Below are positions 1 to 7,989 of a stretch of 28,373 nucleotides of DNA, piece by piece; position 1 is the first letter of the stretch; every line of letters starts with the position of its first letter. Location of the stretch: assembly GCA_023091735.1 (NCBI GenBank), contig JALKBU010000672.1, positions 1-28,373 of the forward strand, written 5' to 3'. Source of the DNA: Trichomonas tenax. Lineage: Eukaryota > Parabasalia > Trichomonadida > Trichomonadidae. Under the pieces are notes generated by a model. It worked only from the letters and a program-made list of their open reading frames with translations. It did no database searches and was not told the DNA's origin. Made by a program: the position numbers and the translations under genes.

Positions 1-514
1 GTCATTAATTTGATTACGTGTTGAATTCACACAAGAAATACAGTTGGATCCAAAGTCTAAACTCAACCCATGGGAGCCGGTTAGTTTATCTGAGCAAACT
101 GAAAGAGATGACATCAAGAAATAGTTTATATAATCTTGTATTTGTGATATTTGAATTTGACATGATTGTCCCCATTCAGGAGTGGAGCAATTAAAGTTGC
201 ACATTTTGTTTTGAATACAATGTCCGTGTACTCCTTGAAAAAATATTTCTGTCGTTGATGTACTTGCAGTTATAGAACTTAATAAACATTTCTCAAATAA
301 TGCACATATGCTATCATTATTCGAATTTAAATATATGGTGTGAGTATTAAGATTAAAAAAATCCAGACTTCAAAACATAATATTTATAATAACCAGAGAG
401 TGTTATATTTGAACTTTTTGTAGATTGATATTTATAAATATCACCATCTGAGAAATATTCTGACCACTCAGATGAAATTCCAAAAAATTGAAAATATTTG
501 ATCAATTCGTATAA
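1..514 (-). pseudogene. Pmp-like / beta-helix surface protein, N-terminal fragment, frameshifted and cut by the window edge
   Basis: Reading the minus strand, one frame (about 514 down to 355) encodes a stretch with the words SEWSEYFSDGD and YKYQSTKSSNITLSG. The other (369 down to 1) continues as LNTHTIYLNSNNDSICALF and then a Cys-rich part with CIQNKMCNFNC, SVC and NCISC. Both parts look like one protein of the trichomonad polymorphic-membrane-protein (Pmp-like) surface family, as I remember it: WSxYFSDGD opening, beta-helix-like repeats, then spaced cysteines. The frames join at a run of seven A (355-361 on the plus strand), so a single-base indel there explains the break. No in-frame ATG remains upstream (a stop lies at 515-517), so the 5' end is also lost. 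The 1-369 frame is open to the window edge. Family assignment is by motif memory; decay versus sequencing error at the homopolymer is unresolved. Confidence 0.6.
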
Positions 515-722
515 TCACAAGGATAGATAACAGACGTTATAGGCACTAATTTTTGATGCTAATTGGATTAAATATAGGTCGGTCTACCTTAATAAAAAGG
601 AGATTCAGCAAAATCATCATAAAAATGTCACTTTTAGAATGTAAGGATTAACCTTTTTACTGAAATTGCATTATGATGAATACAAATAAAATTAATTTGC
701 TCAGATGGGGACTGAAAACAGA
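515..722. other. Short spacer between two surface-protein remnants
   Basis: No reading frame of interest. A TTAACCTTT word at 648-656 matches the element found upstream of several intact genes here. On the minus strand it could be a leftover promoter element of the Pmp-like remnant. Confidence 0.4.
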
Positions 723-1174
723 TTAACATGATTTCTCAACGCATAAGTTTAGAGAGTGTTTTGATAAACCTGATTCCAAAAGCATAGTTCGGAATGATGA
801 ACTCTTGTTTTCAAAATTAACGCCACATATCAATGAAATACAACCATTGAAAGCATTGGTTCCAATGCTGGTAACACAGATTGGGATATTCAGTGATCGC
901 GGTGATATGCAGCCTTCAAATGTGTTCTTGCCGATTGTTTGAATTGAATTGTCCGGAATGAGAACTAATTCGAGATTGGTGCAGCCAATGAAAGCGCTGG
1001 TTTGTATGTGTTTGATGGGATAACGACTGTTGTATCTTTGCGTAAGTATTGTGAAATGTAAGCTTGGTCGTTAGCCCTCTGGAAATGTGATGTAATGGTC
1101 TTCAAATAAAAGCATACGATTTGATTTTTATAAATCAATGATTTGATATCAATATAAGATTTCAAGTTCAGCAT
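723..1174 (-). pseudogene. BspA-like leucine-rich repeat protein, C-terminal remnant
   Basis: On the minus strand, one frame from about 1017 to a TAA at 723-725 reads as BspA/TpLRR-type repeats: TSAFIGCTNLELVLIP, then SIQTIGKNTFEGC, then VTSIGTNAFNGCISL. The spacing AFxGCxxLxxxxIPxxxxxIGxxxFxGC is the hallmark of the LRR_5 family. It is followed by a tail (CGVNFENKS...) of the sort that closes trichomonad BspA proteins. The preceding frame (1174 down to about 1010), which contains LRKDTTVVIPSN, appears to be the upstream part of the same gene, separated by a frameshift. BspA-like proteins are usually several hundred residues long, so this piece of about 150 codons is a truncated remnant. It lies next to another surface-protein remnant in the same orientation. 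Confidence 0.65.
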
Positions 1175-1277
1175 TTATCAGTTATTCAACATGATATCAG
1201 TCTTATGAAGCAATGCAAACAGCATTTCATTACCAGATTTCTATATTAAAAAAAGCAACTCTTTGATATAAATATAT

Positions 1278-3929
1278 TTAAATACAAACATTATATAAAG
1301 AAGCTTTGGTTGTTCTAAGCCTCCTAATGAGCTTTGATTCTGTTTCAAGAACACGCTGTTCAGCAAGAATTGATAAAAATACATCTTTTTTCATTGGTGC
1401 TGTGCAAAAACTCGAACTATCATCATATATTCCACCAGAAGATTCGAATGAATATTGAGAAATTATGCACTCATCTGACTCAAGAGCCTCAAGAAGCATA
1501 CAAAGATCATTCGGAGAAATATATGGAAAATTGTCTATAAGATCTTCAAATGTGCATAAATCATTGTTGAGTACGTAAACAACAATATTCTTACGCATTT
1601 CTATAATCTTTTGTTGATCAATTTCACCCTTTGCATTTGTCCAAACGTGAAGTGGAACAAGTTCTATTTTACTGGATGTTGAATGAGCAATGTTGTTGCA
1701 AGCAGGAAACCTTGAGAAGATAGGAAGAGAATTGGAAGTCGGCACTCTTGAAACAAGATTTAATCTGCAATATGATTCTATTTTTTCTAAAACTGTGTTG
1801 AATAAACTTGAAGTAACATTTGTTGAAAATGCATTTGCGAGTTCAAGAGTGCTTATTCCATCTACGCCAGCACTAGATATGAGTCCAAAAATGTATCTAT
1901 CCATTAAATCAGGGAATATATAGTCTTCTGTATCGATTCTGGCAAAAGAGAGAGCAGTGAGTGGATCAGTAGAAAGTATTTCTTCATTGACTTTGTCATT
2001 TGTGATTTCTTTGTTTGGTTCCGGCACATTAACATTTGGAAGTTTATTTCGAAACTGCTTCAACTTAAACTTATATATTTTTGTTTTGCTATTTGCTGCA
2101 GTATCTGGAGCAAATATATCATAAATATCTTGATTTTCAATATTTTTTTCTCCTGTCCATTCTATCTCGAATGTCCTGTCATTGGAAAAGTAGCAAAAGA
2201 AATGAGCAGGCCGTGGTGTTATAACTGTATCCGAAGATTTCATTATATAGAAGTCATCGAAGTAATAATCACTTTTTGGAAAAGAAATAAAAACTTTTTT
2301 GTTGCTTGTCGAAACTATTCCGAGCGCTGCAAGAGCCCATGAAGCTTTTCCGATGTGTCGCTGCTTCAAATGACACAATTGGCGAACAGAAAGGGTTTCG
2401 TTTCTTGTTAGTTCTGTGTCACTAAGAACAGATTTCAAAAACTCGAAAGCAATGGAGATTGGTTTTGACAAACTTGTGATTCTTTTTGATACTGTGTATA
2501 AATCATTAATCTCCGATGCTGAAACATTTATATCACCTCCAGAATTAAGGCCGTGAAATGCAATCATGATATTGGAAGCTACAATATTATAAATTGATAC
2601 AAAAACTTTTTCATTAAGCAAAGAAGAAGTAAAGTTGGAAATTTTTGAGTTATCTTTGATCCACACATTCGCTTTCTCTCTGAGTAATTCATAATTAGCT
2701 CTTTTGGACATAATGTAACCATCACTAGATAGTCTTGAAGCAAGGAAAAGCTTTGCAATTGATTCTATTGAATTATCTGTCTCGATTTCTCCTGCAAAGT
2801 ATTCTGGTGCAGAAAACTCAAGAGATGGAAGTGCAGATTTTCCTGAAACAATCATTGAAGCAATTCCACTTGACGGAAATAAGTGCGACTCTAAATATGA
2901 TTTTCGTGGATGATTGATGATTCTCAGCTTTTTCTTGTACAATTTCTGTATGAAACTGGACAGCACCATTGGCGGAACGTTGATTTTATATGATTCTTCT
3001 TCGACATCTCTCGGGAAGAAAGGAAGTGAGAATAAAACCGCATCATTATAAATTGAGTTCAAATAATGCTCAAAACGTTGAACTACAGTGATTGGGAACT
3101 TCTGTATAGGTAAGTTAAAGAGAGAATTAACTAATATCCAATAGTGGAGATGTGATGATGGATCTAATCTAAAATTAAATAATTTCAAGAAATCTAAATT
3201 TTGAATTTGTATTTCTGCTTTGGTTTGGACAACGCCGTCTATTATAAGAGGATTATATGGTGGTTTTAATGTTGCAATTAGCATATTAAGCTCTAATAAT
3301 TTATCTTGTTGGAATGGAACAATAATAGAAGGGTGCAAGCAAAAAAATTTAGGATCAATAGTCCTAAATATCTGAAGCGCGAGTCCTATTGGCATTGTTG
3401 CTAATAATTTGTTGAGATCTAACTTCTGATTTGGAAAATTGTGTATAAGGAATAAATGCAGCAGCATTGCACGATGCTTGACAGAGAAAAATTCTGTGTC
3501 TGGTAGATTTTTTCGTGGAATGTTTTCTGTGTTCTCTGCTAAAATTTCTCGTGAAACACTTCGGTGAAATGTGGGTGCTAATGTGTGTATTGAGTCTTTA
3601 ATGTAATCAACGATAAGTTTGGATCTCTTTTCAGCGGAAATTGAAGAATCCACAAAAACTGTTATAAATTGTTGTGGAGGGGCGTGCTTAGAAGTTGAAG
3701 ATTTCATTGTGAAGGACGATGGTATTTTGACTTTTACTTTCGTTGCTATACCTCGCTGATTTAATGATCGAGTTATTGCAGATAGTCCTCCTAATTCACT
3801 GTAATTTTGCGAATAAAACTGCGAAATAACCTGCACGACCTGATCCTGACTGATGATTCCATTGGAACTTTGCATGATTTCCTTGATTTTAGTCAATATT
3901 TTCTCTTCATGCTTGATTCCATTCCCCAT
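1278..3929 (-). CDS. Large protein, possible TFIIIC B-block-binding subunit (GTF3C1/Tfc3-like)
   Basis: An intact 883-residue protein without signal peptide or membrane spans. Residues 1-105 look like a winged-helix unit (EEKILTKIKEIMQSSNG..., then ITRSLNQRGIATKVKVKI and a beta strand FITVFVD). A second helix-turn-helix-like part near residues 763-822 carries W763, KGEID and LEALESDECI. This arrangement, with helical modules spread along a long acidic protein, reminds me of the largest TFIIIC subunit, which binds the B box of tRNA promoters; that is inference from weak similarity. The start is supported by an initiator-like TCATAC (3938-3943 on the minus strand) nine or more bases upstream and by a palindromic AAAGGTtACCTTT farther up. 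It is divergent from the ankyrin pseudogene. The usual yeast and human proteins are longer (over 1,100 residues). Other wHTH proteins remain possible. Confidence 0.4.
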   Translation of the reverse strand: MGNGIKHEEKILTKIKEIMQSSNGIISQDQVVQVISQFYSQNYSELGGLSAITRSLNQRGIATKVKVKIPSSFTMKSSTSKHAPPQQFITVFVDSSISAEKRSKLIVDYIKDSIHTLAPTFHRSVSREILAENTENIPRKNLPDTEFFSVKHRAMLLHLFLIHNFPNQKLDLNKLLATMPIGLALQIFRTIDPKFFCLHPSIIVPFQQDKLLELNMLIATLKPPYNPLIIDGVVQTKAEIQIQNLDFLKLFNFRLDPSSHLHYWILVNSLFNLPIQKFPITVVQRFEHYLNSIYNDAVLFSLPFFPRDVEEESYKINVPPMVLSSFIQKLYKKKLRIINHPRKSYLESHLFPSSGIASMIVSGKSALPSLEFSAPEYFAGEIETDNSIESIAKLFLASRLSSDGYIMSKRANYELLREKANVWIKDNSKISNFTSSLLNEKVFVSIYNIVASNIMIAFHGLNSGGDINVSASEINDLYTVSKRITSLSKPISIAFEFLKSVLSDTELTRNETLSVRQLCHLKQRHIGKASWALAALGIVSTSNKKVFISFPKSDYYFDDFYIMKSSDTVITPRPAHFFCYFSNDRTFEIEWTGEKNIENQDIYDIFAPDTAANSKTKIYKFKLKQFRNKLPNVNVPEPNKEITNDKVNEEILSTDPLTALSFARIDTEDYIFPDLMDRYIFGLISSAGVDGISTLELANAFSTNVTSSLFNTVLEKIESYCRLNLVSRVPTSNSLPIFSRFPACNNIAHSTSSKIELVPLHVWTNAKGEIDQQKIIEMRKNIVVYVLNNDLCTFEDLIDNFPYISPNDLCMLLEALESDECIISQYSFESSGGIYDDSSSFCTAPMKKDVFLSILAEQRVLETESKLIRRLRTTKASLYNVCI

Positions 3930-3937
3930 TAGGGGGA

Positions 3938-3943
3938 GTATGA
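3938..3943 (-). promoter_or_regulatory. Initiator-like TCATAC upstream of the TFIIIC-like gene
   Basis: The minus strand reads TCATAC, close to the trichomonad initiator consensus TCAYWW, and lies 9-14 bases before the ATG at 3929. Confidence 0.4.
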
Positions 3944-3994
3944 AATAGACAGGGGATGAAATTATTTTTAGGGAACCTTCCCATATTCATTTAA

Positions 3995-4007
3995 AAAGGT
4001 TACCTTT
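3995..4007. promoter_or_regulatory. Palindromic AAAGGT-T-ACCTTT element
   Basis: A perfect 6-1-6 palindrome about 70 bases upstream of the TFIIIC-like start. Half of it matches the AAGGTNA word found before most genes here. The rest of the 472-base divergent spacer (3930-4401) shows no gene. Confidence 0.4.
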
Positions 4008-4401
4008 GAATAGTTTACAAATTTTACAGAAAAAATGCGTTTATCGGACGATTGAGCCATCAGCTCGCCGGATGTCATGTGGTAATAGATAGACTATGGC
4101 ATAAGCTAATGATATTGTATTCACCAATCACACACGCCATATCTCCATATGAATCACTATTATTTTACTAACCTAAAAAAATTGACATATTTTTTGAATG
4201 TGGAAATATAACTTTGATTTTTGTATTGAGATCCAAAATTTAATTGCAACTATCACATATATCATAGTATTTTTGAATAAAATGGAAGAGCATCAATTAT
4301 TCGAAGACCAAATGATGATCAAGTTTATTATCTAAACACTATTTCGATTTATAACTATCAAACATAATAGCATAGATTACCATATCTCATTGCTAATAGA
4401 A

Positions 4402-5828
4402 ATGACATCTAGAACAGATAAATCAAGAATTTTAAAAACAATTCTTGATTATATTCATCTTTCAATGCAATTTTTGCAACAAGTTCCTATAATTAGATTT
4501 TTGTACATAGCATTTAAAGAGAAAATATACGATATTCATGAAATATTTGATTTAATTGAACAATATTTTCCTGATTACAGTCAAACAAATTACTTTATAT
4601 CTGGTTTTATAAAGAGTTACTAGATAATCATTATGATATTCTTCAAAAGCTTGATGTCGGTTATTCTAGTGATTTTCCGTGTGGACATCGAGCTTTTTTC
4701 TCAAAAGTCGATAAAGTGAAAGAAAACAATTGGGAGCACTATAACACACTAAAGGACCATGGAAAACAAAGTGGAATTTATTACGCCATTAAAACTGATG
4801 ATGTTAATAAATTATCGAGTTATACAGCGAATCCTGAATTTGATTTTAACAAAACAATATCTCCAAACTGCTTTCACACGGATTTTTAGTACAAAGTCAT
4901 CCAACATTGTTATAAACTGCAGGACACTTTGGATCAATAAAGTGTTTTAATTCCATTCTATTAAATAATGCAAACAAGACAATTGTTGATCAGCAAGGTC
5001 AAAGTTTGCAAGAATTTGCAATTGCCGGAGTAAATTTAACAATAATTGATATTCTTGATGATATGGACTTTTCAGATACCCTGAAAGCATGCATTTTATT
5101 ACATAAAGTTGATTTCTTTTTATGGTTGCTCTCAAACAAAAAGAATTGCAATTTGTCTTCAGCGTATTTTGCTGCTTGTTCAAACAATGATTTGGAGAGT
5201 TTCAAGCTATTACTACAAAATGGAATATCAACAGAAACAATAAATAAGAATAATTCCAATGCTCTGCATATTGCAGCAGCAAGAAACAACTTTGTTGTTA
5301 TAAATTATTTGAAAATTTTTAGCATTGATGTAAATGCAATCAATGATAATACTGATACACCTTTGGTATTGGCAATCAAGAGGAACCATACAGAATCAGT
5401 TAAAATGCTTCTTGAATATGAAGGTATCAACTTGAACATGTTTGATCGTTACTCACCATTATTGAATGCTGCAAAAAAATGATAATCTGGAAATAATTAA
5501 GGAACTAGTAAATAGAGAATCAGATTTGAATTTCCAAGCTCAGAAAGGATACGCTGCCATCCATTTCGCAGTCATTCTTCGTAGTATGAAACTTGTTAAT
5601 TATATTGCTCATCGAAATGAAGCGAATCTAAATATTGTTACAAATGAAAACTGGACTGCCCTTAATTTTGCTGCAGCATTTGGCTTTACTGAGATTGCCG
5701 AAGCATTGCTGAATACAGGAAAAATGGAAAACATTGTTGATATTCATGGAACAACGGCACTTCAAGTCGCAATAGAATCCAAACGTACTGAATGTGCAAA
5801 TGTTATTCGGAAGTGGTTTTCGGAATAA
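4402..5828 (+). pseudogene. DUF3447/ankyrin-repeat protein, broken by at least four lesions
   Basis: The translation runs through three frames. The N-terminal part (from ATG 4402) is a helical DUF3447-like region. It continues in a second frame with CGHRAFFSKVDKVKENNWEH and GKQSGIYYAIKTDDV, and then in a third with GHFGSIKCFNSILLNNA. Ankyrin repeats follow (NSNALHIAAARNNFVVINYL, DTPLVLAIKRNHTESVKMLL, YAAIHFAV, WTALNFAAAFGFTEIAEALL, GTTALQVAIESKRTECANVI). Breaks: one base apparently missing near 4611-4615 in an A run; one missing in the T run at 4883-4887; an in-frame TAA at 4913-4915 where CAA (Gln) would fit; one extra A in the A7 run at 5473-5479. The first TCATTG before the ATG resembles an initiator. 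Such ankyrin proteins form one of the largest trichomonad families. The isolated nonsense codon argues for real decay rather than only sequencing error. Confidence 0.85.
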
Positions 5829-6110
5829 TATTTATTTTTGATAGAATATCTGTAACAAACAATTTATAAATTTGTTATATTATATACTATGTCAATGTTT
5901 ATTAAATATGATATGGTTATGATTCCCATGGATAGTGTATTCTTGAGGGCATAACTTGGTGGAATTATTTAACGTGGATATTATCGAAAATAATATTTTA
6001 ATTGAATCTTAATTATATCTATCAAAGGCTGTAATGCATTCAAACTTTGAAATAGATTACTGAGTAATTAATAACTAAATTAAACAAAAAATAAAATTGA
6101 ATGTATAAAA

Positions 6111-6326
6111 TTAATCACTTGTTGGCTTTTGAAGTATGATTTGCTTCTCCAGGAATGTGGCAAAAGCGAGAGGATATTCGTGAGTCATTTGTTGATGAGA
6201 TAAGAGTCTAACTTTTTGATTTGAACGAAATTTACAAGCGTATTTTAATTCATCGTGAATGCTAACAATGCCTAAAACTTGCGGGTCGCTGCATTGTTCG
6301 TTTAATTGCTCCAATCGCTGTTCCAT
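6111..6326 (-). CDS. Small 71-residue protein, possibly roadblock/LAMTOR5-like
   Basis: I start the frame at the internal ATG (6324-6326), because the longer upstream part (to 6389) is hydrophobic, AT-rich and contains the likely 5' leader. The protein begins MEQRLEQLNEQCSDPQVLGI and is soluble, without Cys clusters or membrane spans. The opening (ME..LEQ...... P.V.GI) recalls LAMTOR5/HBXIP and other roadblock-fold proteins (about 90 residues), but this protein is shorter and the match beyond the first 20 residues is weak. A TCAATA box 17-22 bases upstream is a poor initiator. It could be a real small gene or a chance frame. Confidence 0.3.
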   Translation of the reverse strand: MEQRLEQLNEQCSDPQVLGIVSIHDELKYACKFRSNQKVRLLSHQQMTHEYPLAFATFLEKQIILQKPTSD

Positions 6327-6768
6327 ATTTGATTTTTCAAAATATTGACATATAAAAAATTTACGTGTCAGGAATAAAAACAAACACAAAGTGATATATG
6401 AGAAGCATTACAAAAATGAAGCTGAATAAAACTTTTTATCATTATATATGGATGATAACCTTATGCTCATATAGTATAATTGTTCAGCATTGTATTTATA
6501 TCATTCATGTTCTTTTTAATCAGTTCCTATTGATTATTTCAATGAAGATATTTTGACAATATTGCTACAAATTCTTGAAGGACAAAAATGTACCAGTTCA
6601 TAGTATTGTTCAATACTGCGGCTATTAAGTTAGCACGTATATGGGGTTTCCTGAAATAATTCTAAAATGCTTGCTTGGTGGGAGTATATAAATATATAAT
6701 AAGGTTATATAAATGAGGGTTATCACACTTCACAAAAATTGAGATGTATGGTCTGTCCTTTTTAATCT
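6327..6768. promoter_or_regulatory. Upstream region of the ribosomal protein uL11 gene
   Basis: No gene in this spacer of about 440 bases. AAGGTTAT at 6701-6708 matches the recurrent upstream word. TCACAA (6729-6734) fits TCAYWW. Nearer the start lies TGTCCTTTTTAATCT (6754-6768). The CCTTT inside it resembles the M5 motif reported as an alternative initiator in Trichomonas vaginalis (from memory). Two ATGs (6744 and 6748) precede the real start. Confidence 0.45.
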
Positions 6769-7251
6769 ATGGCTGATCAGGCTGTTATCATCAAATGCCG
6801 TGTTTGGGGTGGTGAAACCGGTGTCACATCCAAGCTTGCTCCAAAGCTCGGTCCACTCGGTGTCCCAGCTCCAAAGGTTGCTCAGGAAGTTGCTAAGGCC
6901 ACTGAGAAGTATAAGGGATTCCGTGCAACAGTTAAGATCACGGTTCAGAACCGTGAGTTCAAGGTCGAAGTCGAGAACTCTACCTCCACCCTTCTTATCG
7001 CTGCTCTCAACGAGCCACACCGCGACCGCAAGAAAGTCAAGGCTGTCAAGCACAGCGGCTCTCTCTCCCTTGACACAATCATCGACATCGCACGCACAAT
7101 GCGTGAGAAGTCATGCGCTCGCAAGCTCGCTGGCACAGTGAAGGAAGTTTTGGGTACAGCGCAGGCGATGGGTGCTCGTGTTGACGGAATGGATCCAAAG
7201 GAAGTTCAGAAGAAGATCGCTTCCGGCGAGATCCCAATCCCTGAGGCTTAA
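6769..7251 (+). CDS. RPL12: 60S ribosomal protein L12 (uL11)
   Basis: A 160-residue protein, the usual eukaryotic length. It carries the uL11 N-terminal domain with the VIIKCRVWGGETGVTSKLAP and KLGPLGVPAPKVAQEV signature (about residues 6-45), followed by KYKGFRATVKITVQNREFKV. The C-terminal RNA-binding domain is also present (TIIDIARTMREKS, then KEVLGTAQAMGARVDGMDP). uL11 forms the base of the ribosomal stalk on 28S rRNA at the GTPase-associated centre. Codons are strongly biased (AAG, GTC, CTC, CGC, ATC), unlike the AT-rich genes nearby, as expected of high expression. The stop runs into AAATAAA, including the TAAA poly(A) signal of trichomonads. The ATG at 6769 fixes the conserved MADQAVIIKC opening. 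Confidence 0.97.
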   Translation: MADQAVIIKCRVWGGETGVTSKLAPKLGPLGVPAPKVAQEVAKATEKYKGFRATVKITVQNREFKVEVENSTSTLLIAALNEPHRDRKKVKAVKHSGSLSLDTIIDIARTMREKSCARKLAGTVKEVLGTAQAMGARVDGMDPKEVQKKIASGEIPIPEA

Positions 7252-7358
7252 ATAAATTTATTTGGTATAATATATCAACAAATGCATGCTGTAACGTAAT
7301 GTTCGATCAGTTAGCTCGTTAATTTCAAATTGATTTTTCTCGAACAATCCTGAAATTG

Positions 7359-7398
7359 AAGCAATATGAGATATTTGATCAAATATCTCATATTGCTT
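7359..7398. repeat. Perfect 40-base palindrome
   Basis: The two 20-base halves are exact reverse complements, with centre TTGATCAA at 7375-7382 and no spacer. It lies 108 bases after the uL11 stop, in the spacer between the convergent uL11 and HydG genes. In RNA it would form a long hairpin. The remainder of 7252-7644 is AT-rich and holds no gene I can see. Confidence 0.9.
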
Positions 7399-7644
7399 TG
7401 AATTTTGGTTAATTTAATTAATTGGCTTATGGCAATATATAGAATTGATAGAATGTGCTTTTAGATGTAGCGTTTGATTTAATTTTTCTATGCGATTTAG
7501 TGTGTATTGTAACAATGCGGAGAAATTGAAATTGATCTATGTTTGGAAATTTGGAATTGGGTAATTCTGATGTTTGATTGAAAAATATCTTATATAATGT
7601 TCAAGCTAATAACCATGTAAAAAGGCATAGGTATAATACCCAAC

Positions 7645-7881
7645 TTAATGTGAATCATTTTCTAGTTCCAGAGCTCTTTGAATAGTATATTCATATTGAC
7701 CTTTATCAAAATCAACATATATAAACACTTTTAGATCGGTGACGATTTTTTCATTTTTGCAGGAGACGATTTGCCTTATGCTATATGATACAAATTTCGC
7801 GAAATTTTCTCGATATCTCTTTTGGATTTTATTCGAAAATCGTGAGGGTGATTCCACTTTTCGCAGGATGAATTGAATAGT
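7645..7881 (-). other. Protein-like open frame without ATG (about 79 codons)
   Basis: The minus-strand frame from 7881 (just after a stop at 7882-7884) to 7645 reads like protein: it opens TIQFILRKVESP and continues as a basic, helix-like region and VDFDKGQYEYTIQRALELEN. There is no in-frame ATG; the first start-like codon is a GTG at 7855-7857. I do not recognise the family. It may be the last part of a broken or spliced small gene, or a chance frame. No trichomonad-type splice motif (GTAYGT...ACTAACACAG) was found upstream. Confidence 0.2.
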
Positions 7882-7989
7882 TTACAATGTCACATTTTGA
7901 TTTTGACGAAGAGTTACAGATAATGAAAAGATGGCACTTAATAATTGAAAAACTTTAAAATTTATTCTAGAATTTGTTCACCTCGAATT

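Noticed and set aside
7887..7958. 23-codon frame beginning MSHFDFDEEL
   Set aside because: Too short and without supporting promoter or family; overlaps the opposite-strand open frame region.
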